Positions 53,539 to 62,221 of a stretch of 64,000 bases of DNA are shown piece by piece. Position numbers and translations under genes: made by a program. The stretch is from Roseivivax sp. GX 12232 (GTDB taxonomy: Bacteria; Pseudomonadota; Alphaproteobacteria; Rhodobacterales; Rhodobacteraceae). The first letter of the stretch is position 1. Every line of letters starts with the position of its first letter. The DNA is taken from NCBI RefSeq assembly GCF_021272185.1, contig NZ_JAJSEC010000001.1, forward strand, positions 372,001 to 436,000, written 5' to 3'. The notes under the pieces were generated by a model that searched no databases, was not told where the DNA came from, and saw nothing but the letters and a program-made list of their open reading frames with translations.

Positions 53539-53550
53539 GCAAACGTTTGC
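53539..53550. promoter_or_regulatory. LacI-type operator upstream of the OsmC-TRAP operon
   Basis: GCAAACGTTTGC, a perfect 12-base palindrome with the central CG and the GCAAACG half-site known for LacI/PurR-family operators, 42 bases before the OsmC-like start. A second TTGCGC half-site follows at about 53567. The LacI regulator at 57195, at the end of the same gene group, is the likely binder. Confidence 0.65.
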
Positions 53551-53592
53551 GCAACTGATTGCGCCCGGTTTGCATAAGGAAGGAAAGCCCGC

Positions 53593-54084
53593 ATGGCCGC
53601 CGAGAAGGTATTCGACGTCATCTTCGACTCCGAGGGCGTCTGCGTGGGAAAGCTGCGCAACGAAGTCACCAACACCGCGCACAAACCCTTTCAGGTCAGC
53701 CGCATGCTGGCCACGGACGAAGGCACCTTTCAGGGGGGCGAAGACACCGCGCCGACACCGCTCGAGTTCTTCCTGACCGGCCTCGTGGGCTGCCTGATGA
53801 CGCAGATCCGCGTCTTCGCCAAAAAGAAGAAAATCCCGATCGGGGATCTGACCGTGTCCTGCCGCGCCCATTGGGAGGCGGTGGCTGATCCCGACATGCC
53901 TTATGCCGCGCGGCCGGCGGGCTTCGTGATCGACATCTCGCTCGACAGCGATGCGCCCGAAGAGGCGGTCCGCGCGCTCCTGGATGGCGCGAAACGGGCC
54001 TGCTTCGTCGAGGCCACGCTCGCCCAGAAGAACGACATTCAGCACAACCTGCGGCTCAACAGCGCGGAGCCGGTCGCAGTCTAA
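53593..54084 (+). CDS. OsmC-family protein
   Basis: 163 residues. The OsmC/Ohr fold is indicated by TPLEFFLTGLVGCLMTQIRVFAKKKKIPI, with one redox cysteine in VGCL and the second in RACFVEATL, the pair that reduces organic peroxides in this family. Ribosome site AGGAAGGAAA precedes the ATG. First gene of the LacI-controlled OsmC-dctPQM operon; its link with a carboxylate transporter is unusual, and some OsmC-like proteins in catabolic operons act as hydrolases or thiol-binding proteins rather than peroxidases. Confidence 0.85.
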   Translation: MAAEKVFDVIFDSEGVCVGKLRNEVTNTAHKPFQVSRMLATDEGTFQGGEDTAPTPLEFFLTGLVGCLMTQIRVFAKKKKIPIGDLTVSCRAHWEAVADPDMPYAARPAGFVIDISLDSDAPEEAVRALLDGAKRACFVEATLAQKNDIQHNLRLNSAEPVAV

Positions 54085-54137
54085 GCAGGCTTTTCGCCGC
54101 GCCCCTGCCAGGGCGCATATCAAAAGGGAGGAATACC

Positions 54138-55208
54138 ATGACCAAGAGATCAACCATCCGGGCGGGCCTGCTGGCCTCTTCCGCCATCGCCGTGGCGGCT
54201 CCGGCTTTCGCCACCGAAGAGATCGACGTGACCATTGTGTCGGGCTTCTCGCCCTCGGTCGCGGTCGTGAAATTGCTGCAGGAGAGCTTCATGCCGGGTG
54301 TCGACGCGCGCCTAGCGGAGACCGGCAATTACAGCATCGACTGGCAGGAGGCCTTCTCGGGCACGCTGGCCAAGCCCTCGGGCGAGCTTGAGGCGATCCA
54401 GACCGGCCTGGCCGACATGGGGGTCATCCCCACGGCCTTCCACGCCGACAAGCTGCCGGTCTACCAGATCGGCTATGTCACCCCTTTCACGACGACGGAC
54501 CTCGTCCTGATCCACGAGGTCGTGGACGGCCTGGTCGAGAAATATCCGGCCTTTAACGAGACCTGGGAGAGCCTCGACCAAGTGTCCCTGTCCGTCAGCG
54601 GCATTCCCGACAACTACGTGCTGTGCTCGTCGAAGCCGATCCAGTCGGTGTCGGATATCGACGGGCTCAAGGTCGCGGGTGCGGGCCCGAACCTGCGCTG
54701 GATCGAGCCTGCGGGCGCCACGGGCGTCACCGGCACGCTGGGCAATTTCTACCAGCTCGTGGAAACCGGCGTCGCGGATGCCATGCTGGTTTGGGGCGAA
54801 GCGGTCGTCTCGCTGAAATTCTACGAGGTCTGCGACAATTACTTCAACGCGAACCTGGGCGGCGTGAATTCCTACGTCATCAACGTCAATGAACGCGCCT
54901 GGGACGGCTATCCCGACGAGGTTCAGGAGGCGATGATCGCGGCAGCGCAGGACTTCGGCGTCGATCTGGGCGAGTTTGCAGCCGAGCTCGGTGCGCAGGC
55001 GCGCGACAGGTTCGTCGAAGCCGGAGGGACCGTCGTCGAAATCGACCCCGAAGAGCGCACGGAATGGGCCATGACCCTGCCGAACCTCGCGCAGGAATGG
55101 GCCGACAGCCTCGAGGCGCGCGGCGTGCCCGCGGGAGACATTCTGACCGACTACATGCAGGCGATGCGTGAGGCCGACCAGCCCATCGCGCGTCAGTGGG
55201 ACCAGTGA
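54138..55208 (+). CDS. dctP: TRAP transporter substrate-binding protein (DctP family), third system
   Basis: 356 residues with signal peptide MTKRSTIRAGLLASSAIAVAAPAFA and the ribosome site GGGAGGAAT. DctP-type body: IDWQEAFSGTLAKPSGELEAIQTGLADMGVIPTAFHADKLPVY and GATGVTGTLGNFYQLVETGVADAMLVW; it differs from the two other DctP proteins here, with little shared sequence, so a different ligand is expected. Delivers to the DctQM pair immediately after it (GTGA overlap). Unlike the other two systems no hairpin separates dctP and dctQ. Confidence 0.85.
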   Translation: MTKRSTIRAGLLASSAIAVAAPAFATEEIDVTIVSGFSPSVAVVKLLQESFMPGVDARLAETGNYSIDWQEAFSGTLAKPSGELEAIQTGLADMGVIPTAFHADKLPVYQIGYVTPFTTTDLVLIHEVVDGLVEKYPAFNETWESLDQVSLSVSGIPDNYVLCSSKPIQSVSDIDGLKVAGAGPNLRWIEPAGATGVTGTLGNFYQLVETGVADAMLVWGEAVVSLKFYEVCDNYFNANLGGVNSYVINVNERAWDGYPDEVQEAMIAAAQDFGVDLGEFAAELGAQARDRFVEAGGTVVEIDPEERTEWAMTLPNLAQEWADSLEARGVPAGDILTDYMQAMREADQPIARQWDQ

Positions 55209-55777
55209 GCCCGCGCAACGCCAAAAGCGGGGGCAGCAGCCCCCGCACCCTCGGCTCCGGCGCTTCTCCGGTGCCCGAGCCCACGCCCGTCCTGACGCCG
55301 ATCACCACGGCCATGAACACCCTGGGCGCGCTCATCGTCCTGGGCATGGTGGTGATCGTGAACATCGACGTCTTCGGACGCTGGCTGGCCAATGCGCCGC
55401 TCGCCGGAACGCTCGAGATGACGGAGATGGGCGTGGTCGCCGTGGTCTATCTGACCATCGCGCATGCTGTCGGGGGCAAACGGCTGACCCGGTCCGACGC
55501 GCTGCTGGGCGTATTGGCCAATCGCGGCAAGGACCGCCTCGTCAACGCGATGCGGTTTTTCTTCAATTGCGCAGGTGTCGTCGTCTTCGCGCTGATTGCC
55601 TGGGGGCAGATCCCGCGCGTGATCGACGCCTGGGAACGGGGCTACTTCAAAGGCAACGTCGGCATCTTCACGGCGCCCACCTGGCCTCTCGAAGCCATCA
55701 TGCTGCTGGGCGCCGTCGCGGCCGGCCTGCAGTTTCTCATTCTGGCCTGGCGCCGTCTGAGCGACCTGAAGGGATGA
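55205..55777 (+). CDS. dctQ: TRAP transporter small permease (DctQ), third system
   Basis: 190 residues from a GTG that overlaps the dctP stop (GTGA). A ~35-residue cytoplasmic N-terminal tail rich in Pro/Ser, then four membrane segments, including the family loop NIDVFGRWLANAPLAGTLEMTEMGVVAVVYLTIAHAVGGKR. Partner of the DctM encoded four bases downstream. Confidence 0.85.
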   Translation: MSPRNAKSGGSSPRTLGSGASPVPEPTPVLTPITTAMNTLGALIVLGMVVIVNIDVFGRWLANAPLAGTLEMTEMGVVAVVYLTIAHAVGGKRLTRSDALLGVLANRGKDRLVNAMRFFFNCAGVVVFALIAWGQIPRVIDAWERGYFKGNVGIFTAPTWPLEAIMLLGAVAAGLQFLILAWRRLSDLKG

Positions 55778-55781
55778 TCCG

Positions 55782-57149
55782 ATGACGGGACTGGAACTCG
55801 GCCTGATCTCGGTCGGCGTGATCGTGGCGCTGATCTATACGGGCATGCACGTGGCGGTGGCGCTGAGCCTTGTCTCTTTCGCCTCGGTCTGGATCCAGAA
55901 CGGCGATCCGGTGCTTGCGGCAAAACTTCTGACGCTGGCCGCGGCCGATGGCATCGCCGACCAGACCTTCGCGGTGATCCCGCTTTTCGTCATGATGGGC
56001 CTGATCATGAGCGCATCCGATGTGGGGCGCGACGCCTATGACGTGGGCGACTACTTCCTGCGCCGCATTCGCGGCGGGTTGGGCCTCGCGACGGTCGGCT
56101 CCAACGCGGTCTTCGCGGCTGTCACCGGCGTCTCCATCGCCTCCGCCGCCGTCTTCACCCGCGTCGCTGTGCCGGAGATGCTCCGGCTCGGGTATTCGCC
56201 GCGTTTCGCGGTGGGCACGGTCGCCGGGTCGTCGGTTCTGGGCATGCTGATCCCGCCGTCGATCCTCTTGATCATCTTTGCCATTCTGACCGAGCAATCC
56301 ATCGGCCTCATGTTCTTTGCCGGGATCGGCCCGGGCATCATTCTCTCGGCGGTCTATTGCCTCGGCATTGTTGCGATGGCCTATCTGACCCCGAGTTTCG
56401 TCTTCGACCAGACCGGACGCTTCGCGACACCTGATGGCACCACCCTGGGCACGGGACCGATGCCCCAGGACTTGGCACCGCCGGACCGCACGCCCGGGGA
56501 GATCGCGTCGAAATCCCTGCCGCTGATCGGCTTGATCACCATCGTGCTCGGCGGGATCTACGGCGGCGTCTTCACTCCGACGGAGGCGGGTGCTGTCGGC
56601 ACGCTCGCCGCACTCATCCTCGCGGTTGCGCGCCGCAAGCTGTCCCTGGCGGAATTCTGGGGCGTGCTGAAGGAAACCGGCCATCTGACCGCGGCGGTGT
56701 GCTTCCTGGTCATCGCGGCGACGATGTATACCCGCTCGCTGGGTCTGGCCGGGGTGCCCATAGAGATTGGCGGCCTGGTGCAGACGGCAACCGACGACTT
56801 CCTCATGGTGATCCTGATCTACATCCTGGTGATCCTGTTCCTCGGAACGATCATCGACAGCGTGTCCATCATCCTGATCATGGTGCCGCTCTTTCTGCCG
56901 GTGATGAACAGTTTCGGGGCCGATCCAATCTGGTTCGGGATCATCACCGTCATCGCGGTCGAGGTTGGCCTTTTGACCCCTCCCCTCGGAATGGCGTGTT
57001 TCGTGATCAAAGGATGCCTCGAGGACGACCGGATCACGCTCGGGGATGTCTTCTTGGGGGCAGCGCCCTTTGCACTGATGATGGTTTTTGTGCTGGCATT
57101 GCTGACAGCCTGGCCAGACCTTGTGTATATCGATCGCTGGTTCGGCTGA
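55782..57149 (+). CDS. dctM: TRAP transporter large permease (DctM), third system
   Basis: 455 residues, slightly longer than typical (~430) because of an extra cytoplasmic loop (about residues 205-240, FVFDQTGRFATPDGTTLGTG). DctM signatures: TGVSIASAAVFTRVAVPEMLRLGYS, GMLIPPSILLIIFAILTEQSI, LLTPPLGMACFVIKG. Works with DctQ in Na+-coupled uptake. Followed 45 bases later by the LacI regulator gene. Confidence 0.9.
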   Translation: MTGLELGLISVGVIVALIYTGMHVAVALSLVSFASVWIQNGDPVLAAKLLTLAAADGIADQTFAVIPLFVMMGLIMSASDVGRDAYDVGDYFLRRIRGGLGLATVGSNAVFAAVTGVSIASAAVFTRVAVPEMLRLGYSPRFAVGTVAGSSVLGMLIPPSILLIIFAILTEQSIGLMFFAGIGPGIILSAVYCLGIVAMAYLTPSFVFDQTGRFATPDGTTLGTGPMPQDLAPPDRTPGEIASKSLPLIGLITIVLGGIYGGVFTPTEAGAVGTLAALILAVARRKLSLAEFWGVLKETGHLTAAVCFLVIAATMYTRSLGLAGVPIEIGGLVQTATDDFLMVILIYILVILFLGTIIDSVSIILIMVPLFLPVMNSFGADPIWFGIITVIAVEVGLLTPPLGMACFVIKGCLEDDRITLGDVFLGAAPFALMMVFVLALLTAWPDLVYIDRWFG

Positions 57150-57194
57150 CATCTTCGCTGTCCGAACCCCGTCAATGAACCGGAGCCGCAGGAC

Positions 57195-58271
57195 GTGACG
57201 CAATCGGACGGGACCACTGACAGCCGGCCGCGCGCCGCAAGGCGCAAGGCCCGGCGCGTGAAGATCGCCGACATCGCGTCAGCGACCGGGGTGCACCCGT
57301 CGACTGTGTCCCGGGTTTTGCGCGCGGACCCACGCGGACGCATCTCCGACAGCGTGGCCAAACGGGTGCGCGAGGCGGCGAAGACGATGGGCTACCGTCG
57401 CGACGTGGCGGCCGCGAGCCTGCGCACCGGCTCGACCCAGTCCATCGGCGTCATCGTCCATGACATCGAGGATCCGGTCTATCCACCCATTCTGCGCGGG
57501 ATCGAAAAGCGCCTGCTCGAACGGGGCTTCATGACGGTGGTCGGCAATACCGGATACGACATCCAGGCCGAGGCCGAGATGTTCGAGCAGATGGCGACCC
57601 GCATGGTGGACGGCGTGATCCTTGGCACGACGCGCCTGCGCGACCGGGTGGTCGAGCTCGCACTCGAGCTTGGCGTGCCGCTGGTCTCGGTCCTGCGCAA
57701 CACCGAACGCCTGGAATGCAGCGCCGTGGTGAACGATTGCGCCGCGGGGATGCGCGAACTCGTGGATGTGGTGGTCGCGCATGGCCACCGAGACATCGCG
57801 GTCATTGCCGCACCACAGGACCTGTCGACCGCGCGCGACCGCCTCCGCGGCCTCCAAGAGGGTCTTGCCGCGCATGGGCTGGACTTGCCGCCCGATCGCC
57901 TGGTCGTGGTCGACCGCATGGATCTGGCGTCGGGTCGCGCGGCGGCCTCCGCGCTGTTCGACCGCCAACGCCGACCGCCACAGGTCATCATGGCGGTCAA
58001 CGATCTGGTCGCAATCGGCGCCATCCAGGCCTGCCGCGAGCGCGGGCTGAGCGTCCCGGGCGACATCTCGATTACCGGCTACAACGATATCCCGCTGGTC
58101 GACATGATCGACCCGCCGCTGACGACCATGGCGATGAACCTGTCGGAAATCGGGCGGCGGAGCGCGGACCGGTTGCTTGAGCAATTGTCGTTCCCGGAGG
58201 CCAAGCCTCAACTCACGCGCGTGATGCCGAAACTGCAACTGCGAGCGTCACTTGCGAAGGTCGGAGGTTGA
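57195..58271 (+). CDS. LacI-family transcriptional regulator
   Basis: 358 residues from a GTG with GGAG and AGGA upstream. The HTH (KIADIASATGVHPSTVSRVLR, ~24-44) with hinge helix region, followed by a type 1 binding-protein fold (SIGVIVHDIEDPVYPPILRGIEKRL, AVVNDCAAGMRELVDVVVAHGHRDIAVIAAP, ISITGYNDIPLVDMIDPPLTT). It follows the OsmC-dctPQM genes on the same strand, and a matching GCAAACGTTTGC operator lies ahead of osmC, so it most likely represses that operon until an imported compound binds. Confidence 0.9.
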   Translation: MTQSDGTTDSRPRAARRKARRVKIADIASATGVHPSTVSRVLRADPRGRISDSVAKRVREAAKTMGYRRDVAAASLRTGSTQSIGVIVHDIEDPVYPPILRGIEKRLLERGFMTVVGNTGYDIQAEAEMFEQMATRMVDGVILGTTRLRDRVVELALELGVPLVSVLRNTERLECSAVVNDCAAGMRELVDVVVAHGHRDIAVIAAPQDLSTARDRLRGLQEGLAAHGLDLPPDRLVVVDRMDLASGRAAASALFDRQRRPPQVIMAVNDLVAIGAIQACRERGLSVPGDISITGYNDIPLVDMIDPPLTTMAMNLSEIGRRSADRLLEQLSFPEAKPQLTRVMPKLQLRASLAKVGG

Positions 58272-58456
58272 TGGCCGGCGCGCGCGAAATGCTGCGAGGG
58301 TTACGTCGCCAGCCCGTCACCGGGAGACGGCCGGGGAACACCAGACCCCTGTGATCCAATATTGGGAAGCCGTGCAAAACGAAGCGGCCGCCGCTTCGGA
58401 CGCGAAAACACCTTAATCGCAGTTCCAAAAGCACGACCATTTGCTTATGCCAAAAA

Positions 58457-58468
58457 ATACATTATATA
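58457..58468. promoter_or_regulatory. GntR/FCD-type site 3, upstream of the hydrolase-like gene
   Basis: ATACATTATATA; its reverse complement TATATAATGTAT is found unchanged at 61237-61248. It lies 32 bases before the hydrolase-like gene, in an AT-rich pocket, consistent with an operator over the promoter. The gap 58272-58456 shows nothing else of note. Confidence 0.45.
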
Positions 58469-58499
58469 CAAACTAACTGATCCGAACCCGGAGACCTCC

Positions 58500-59591
58500 A
58501 TGCACAGACATGCCATAGATCCCGCCACCGGCACGCTGTCGCCCGGGGAAGAAATCCTCGAGGCCGCCGGCGTGCAGGCGCTGACCTGGTTCGCACAGGG
58601 CGTTGCCGACAAGCCCCTGATCCTCTTCGTTCCGGGCGTGCGGCACCTCGCGCGGATCTCCTACGGCGCCCATGACGGCGCGGAGCCGCGGCATTTCCTC
58701 GCCCATCACCTGATCGATCTGGGGTATTCCTTCGCCGGGGTCAGCTATCCCACCGACCCAGAGGACGGCGGGATTCCGGACAGCTTTCCCGGCTTCACCG
58801 TGCGGGACTGGGGCCGGATGGTGGCGGATGTGGCAGGCCAGCTTGTCGAGCGGCACGGGCTCAAACGCGAGGTCTGGGTCATGTGTTGGTCGATGTCGGG
58901 CAAGATCGCGCAATCCGTCCACGTGGCGATGCGCGAGGCCGGGCTGCGGATGCCGGGCATCATCGCCTATACCTCGACCGGCCCCCTGCCCGGGCTGCAG
59001 GGGGTGGGCCGGGATTTCGGAATGGCGCACAACGGATATGCCGCAAGCCCCGGCGATCGAGCCTCTGGCTTCGCCAAGGTCGCGCTGTCGAACGCGCTGG
59101 AGGGCCAGGAGGTGATCCCCGAGGAAGCCTACCGCAGACGCTATGTCGGCAATACACCCGCGGCTCTTCAGGGCGGCGGCATGATCTACCGCGACGGCGC
59201 CTTCGTGTCGGATCAGCAGGCGGTGATCGAGGATCGGGGCGGCATGGCCTTCAACGACATGCCGTTGACCGGCGCCATCTGGATGAGCCAGGACAACCGC
59301 CACAGCCTGACTGATCGGGCGGTCTGGAACGTCTACAACACCTTCACCGTCTGGCACCGCTATCTCGCCGCGCATGGCCTGAACATGATGGACATGGAAC
59401 AACCGGCTCGGGACAGGCTGAACGCGCTGATCGGAGACCTTCAGAACCGCCTCTCCCGAGGCGTGGAGGGCCATCACTACAGCCTGGTTGGCCAAACCGG
59501 CGCCAGTGCCATCGCCGCCGCGGCCGATGAGCTGATCGCGGAGGTCACGGCGGTCGACCGCGACTTGCGCGAGATCCTGGGACTGGGCTGA
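58500..59591 (+). CDS. Alpha/beta-hydrolase-like protein of unknown function
   Basis: 363 residues from the ATG at 58500 (GGAG ribosome site); the frame upstream is not coding-like. N-terminal alpha/beta-hydrolase features: ILFVPGVRHLARISYG, RDWGRMVADVAGQLVERHG, then the nucleophile elbow-like VMCWSMSGKIAQ (S-x-S-G around residue 128). The C-terminal half has W/Y-rich stretches (NVYNTFTVWHRYLAAHG) and is unfamiliar. No signal peptide. Followed by a terminator, so it is a single-gene unit under an AT-rich promoter holding a motif shared with two nearby promoters. Confidence 0.6.
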   Translation: MHRHAIDPATGTLSPGEEILEAAGVQALTWFAQGVADKPLILFVPGVRHLARISYGAHDGAEPRHFLAHHLIDLGYSFAGVSYPTDPEDGGIPDSFPGFTVRDWGRMVADVAGQLVERHGLKREVWVMCWSMSGKIAQSVHVAMREAGLRMPGIIAYTSTGPLPGLQGVGRDFGMAHNGYAASPGDRASGFAKVALSNALEGQEVIPEEAYRRRYVGNTPAALQGGGMIYRDGAFVSDQQAVIEDRGGMAFNDMPLTGAIWMSQDNRHSLTDRAVWNVYNTFTVWHRYLAAHGLNMMDMEQPARDRLNALIGDLQNRLSRGVEGHHYSLVGQTGASAIAAAADELIAEVTAVDRDLREILGLG

Positions 59592-59602
59592 GGCGGTTGG
59601 GG

Positions 59603-59633
59603 CCCGGTGCGCCGCTGGCGCGCCGGGTTATCT
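59603..59633 (+). terminator. Terminator of the hydrolase-like gene
   Basis: CCCGGTGCGCC (59603-59613) pairs with GGCGCGCCGGG (59617-59627), one G-T pair in 11, loop GCT, followed by TTATCT; 12 bases after the stop at 59591. Confidence 0.6.
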
Positions 59634-59791
59634 GCCAGAGAGGTCATGATCCCGCGACCGGGTCGGCTGATCCGCCGGATCGGGCCGTCGGATCTATTTG
59701 CGCCAGTGATCGGAGGCCCGACTATTCCCGCATCCCGACCAACAGGCGCAGGCACAACCTTCGACAGGCTGCCCCATTTCCCGGGGCGAAT

Positions 59792-59833
59792 AAAAAAAAC
59801 GGCCGTGGCCGCCCAACCTGGGAGACCACGGCC
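59792..59833 (-). terminator. Rho-independent terminator of the possible phospholipase-like gene
   Basis: On the minus strand GGCCGTGG (59833-59826) pairs with CCACGGCC (59808-59801), followed by G and eight T (A-tract 59792-59799 on the plus strand). It lies 38 bases after the stop at 59871. Remainder of 59634-59791 holds nothing recognised. Confidence 0.85.
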
Positions 59834-59870
59834 TTGCCTCGCGTCGGTTACGGCCTCGATTACGCCCGCC

Positions 59871-60845
59871 TCACGCCGTCTTCTTCTTCTGCTCCAGCAT
59901 CTCGCGATACCATCCCGGCTGATAGGCCAGCGGCGCGACAAGCTGGTCGGCCCGCCCCTGCCAGTAGTCTGTCCCGTTCAGGAGGTAGCGCAGGCTCAGC
60001 TCGAGCCCCTGGCCGTACATCGACTGATTGGTGTCCTCGGCGCTGGCCGCCTCGATCGCGCCCTGGGACACGCTCTTGCCCGCGTGGATGGCGCGCACGA
60101 CCTCGATGATCGGATCGTCGTCGAGATAGAACTTCGTCTCGATGGCGTATTTCTCCATCAAGGCCGGGTCCGGGTCGTTGAAGGCCTTCACCCAATGCGC
60201 GCTGTCGAGGTAATTCGGCTGGATGTAGTCCATCATGTTGTTGAACCAGACCATGAAGGACGCATCGTCATGCGGCTGGGGCGGCTTGAAGGTATGGGCG
60301 GTTAGCAGCGAGCGCTGGAACATCGTGTTGATGAAGGCCTCGAAGACCGCGCCGGTATCGCCGTGATCCTGGAGAAAGAGCGAGGTGAAGGGCGCCTCCT
60401 GGCCCGAGAGATAGACCTTTCGGAAGACATGCACGTCGCAATAGGCCGAGCAGGTCTGCATGGCGACCGGGTCGACCTCTGCCTCGCGCCCGCGGGCGTT
60501 GGGTCGGCCGATCAACACGCCGTGGGTCAAACTCCACTCCGACCCGGCATGCACCGAGAGATAGGGTTTGGCGACCGTATCGCAGGCCTGGTGGGTGATG
60601 CCGCCCACCGCCCAGGCCAGTTTCTTGTCCACCTCGGGATGCGCGTCGGGGTCATCCCAGCGGCTTTTCGCCTCGGCCATCAAGGGATGCATCCATTGGC
60701 CGCCGCCCCGGGTGCAGGCGCCGAGGCGGACGACCTGGGTCTGCCGGTCGCAGGCCTGGGTGAAGGCCGGCTCGACGCGGGCGTCGGCGGACATCAGGCG
60801 GAGACTGTCGTCGCAGATCGCCCAATGGGTCAGCATGTCAGACAT
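59871..60845 (-). CDS. Uncharacterised protein, possibly zinc phospholipase-C/S1-P1-nuclease-like
   Basis: 324 residues from the ATG at 60845, with AAGGA seven bases upstream; the frame runs on to 61013 through the promoter and is not credible there. No signal peptide. Histidine and aspartate spacing recalls zinc-dependent phospholipase C/nuclease folds: MLTHWAICDDSL at the N terminus, GGITHQACDTVAKPYLSVHAGSEWSLTHG, and LFLQDHGDTG, but the match is weak and could be chance. Divergent from the Ca2+/Na+ antiporter gene, with palindromic sites in between. Function otherwise unknown. Confidence 0.5.
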   Translation of the reverse strand: MSDMLTHWAICDDSLRLMSADARVEPAFTQACDRQTQVVRLGACTRGGGQWMHPLMAEAKSRWDDPDAHPEVDKKLAWAVGGITHQACDTVAKPYLSVHAGSEWSLTHGVLIGRPNARGREAEVDPVAMQTCSAYCDVHVFRKVYLSGQEAPFTSLFLQDHGDTGAVFEAFINTMFQRSLLTAHTFKPPQPHDDASFMVWFNNMMDYIQPNYLDSAHWVKAFNDPDPALMEKYAIETKFYLDDDPIIEVVRAIHAGKSVSQGAIEAASAEDTNQSMYGQGLELSLRYLLNGTDYWQGRADQLVAPLAYQPGWYREMLEQKKKTA

Positions 60846-60915
60846 AGGTCGTTCCTTTCGGTCAAGTGCGGCTCTGCACCGGCCGAGCGGAAGCAGAAAA
60901 TACGCGGTGGTATTG

Positions 60916-60933
60916 TGGATTATGTATAATCCA
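60916..60933. promoter_or_regulatory. GntR/FCD-type site 1, perfect palindrome
   Basis: TGGATTAT-GT-ATAATCCA, perfect 8-base arms and a two-base centre, 71 bases upstream of the minus-strand gene at 59871-60845. The core ATGTATAAT recurs in site 2. GntR/FCD regulators bind short AT-rich palindromes of this type; the regulator at 62222 is the natural candidate. Confidence 0.55.
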
Positions 60934-61236
60934 TTCTGCGGGATTGTGCAAGCTGCTTGAAGGACCCAGCCCGTCATGGGGTGGTTTTTCTGATGGCTTT
61001 GCCCCCGCCTCACGACCGGGCTTCTACAGCAGGTGCGCGGTCATTGCGCATCTTGGTGCGTGGCACCGAGGCGGAATCTCGGTCGAGGCCCGGAGGCCGT
61101 GGTACGCAGCAGACTTTGGAGATGACGGGACCAGCGCTCCGCTCCTGGCCGCACATCCTTGAGATCGATCGAAACGGGCGGAAGGCCCCCGCGGCCTTCT
61201 TTTCGGGCGCGGGGTTGTAGGCCTGACCTTAGGTTA

Positions 61237-61248
61237 TATATAATGTAT
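61237..61248. promoter_or_regulatory. GntR/FCD-type site 2, upstream of the antiporter
   Basis: TATATAATGTAT, the same 12 bases as site 3 in opposite orientation, extended here to TATATAATGTATAAT, 23 bases before the antiporter start. The overlap with likely promoter sequence suggests repression. Confidence 0.45.
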
Positions 61249-61270
61249 AATGTGAAATCAGGAGCCCGCC

Positions 61271-62209
61271 ATGGTTAGTCTTCTATTGTTGGGAATGCTG
61301 GCCGCCGGGCTGGCGGTGCTGATCATCGGGGCCGACGTCTTTGTCGGACAGGCCGGAAAGCTGGCGCTGACCTTTCGCATCCCGCCGCTGGTCGTCGGCC
61401 TGACGCTTGTCGCCTTCGGCACATCGCTGCCGGAGCTCGCCGTGTCCCTCAATGCCGCTCTCGAAGGCAACCCTGGCCTCGCCGTCGGCAATGTGATCGG
61501 GTCGAACCTGGCCAACACGCTGTTGATCCTGGGGCTGGCCGCCAGCCTGACCGCCCTGCCCGTCAGCCGGGAATGCGTTCTGCGCGACGGCGCCTGGTGG
61601 ATCATCGCCACCCTGGGCTTCGTTCTGGCCGCGCAATCGGGCGGCATCGGGCGGCTGGAAGGCGCCTGCCTCCTGGCAGGCCTCGCGCTTTACCTCTTCA
61701 CCGCGCTGCGCGGCGGCGTCGATTTCGCCGAGGAGGTCGAACAGGAAGACGCCCCCCGGCACGGCGCGCGGAACTGGCTGATCATCGCGGGATCCCTGGG
61801 CGCGATCTGGGCCGGGTCCGAGCTGGCGGTGCATGGCGCGGTGGGGCTCGCAGGCAGGCTGGGTGTCTCCGATACGGTGGTCGGCCTGACCGTCGTGGCT
61901 CTGGGAACCTCCCTGCCCGAGCTGGCCACGACGCTCGCCTGCCTGCGCAAGCGCGGAACCGACATGCTGATCGGGGGGATCGTCGGGTCGAACATCTTCA
62001 ACATCTTCGCGATCCTCGGGATCACCGGCACGGTCGCCACCTTGCCGGTGGCGCACTCGCTGGTGACCTTCGACCTGCCGCTTCTGATGATCATCAGCGT
62101 CGGCGCCCTGGTCATGCTGCGCACCGGCTGGGTGGTCAGCCGCCGCGAGGGGATCGTGCTCCTCGGCGGATACGCCGCCTACCTGGGAACCACGGCCTAT
62201 GCGATCTAG
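61271..62209 (+). CDS. Calcium/sodium antiporter (YrbG/CaxA family)
   Basis: 312 residues, ten predicted membrane segments in two homologous halves. Each half carries the ion-binding signature: GTSLPELAVSLNAALEGNPGLAVGNVIGSNLANTLL in the first, GTSLPELATTLACLRKRGTDMLIGGIVGSNIFNIFA in the second. K+-dependent Na+/Ca2+ exchanger-type, inner membrane, extruding Ca2+ or another cation. The ribosome site AGGAGC precedes the ATG. Ends 12 bases from the convergent GntR gene. Confidence 0.9.
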   Translation: MVSLLLLGMLAAGLAVLIIGADVFVGQAGKLALTFRIPPLVVGLTLVAFGTSLPELAVSLNAALEGNPGLAVGNVIGSNLANTLLILGLAASLTALPVSRECVLRDGAWWIIATLGFVLAAQSGGIGRLEGACLLAGLALYLFTALRGGVDFAEEVEQEDAPRHGARNWLIIAGSLGAIWAGSELAVHGAVGLAGRLGVSDTVVGLTVVALGTSLPELATTLACLRKRGTDMLIGGIVGSNIFNIFAILGITGTVATLPVAHSLVTFDLPLLMIISVGALVMLRTGWVVSRREGIVLLGGYAAYLGTTAYAI

Positions 62210-62221
62210 CGGATGTGACGC

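Larger units (their letters stand above)
53064..53592. other. Regulatory gap between two divergent operons
   Basis: No gene is supported. The right half holds a TTTGGA-core site (53487-53500) and a LacI-type operator (53539-53550) ahead of the OsmC-TRAP genes. The left half, upstream of the minus-strand dehydrogenase, has related but weaker cores (TTTTGGA at 53214-53220, CCATTTTGAGG at 53190-53200). GTTTGACC at 53507 could be a -35 element on the plus strand. Confidence 0.5.
60846..61270. other. Divergent promoter region with AT-rich palindromes
   Basis: 425 bases between divergent genes. No protein is supported. It contains site 1 (60916-60933) near the minus-strand gene and site 2 (61237-61248) near the antiporter gene; the middle (60960-61200) is GC-rich and shows nothing I can name. 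Confidence 0.5.
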
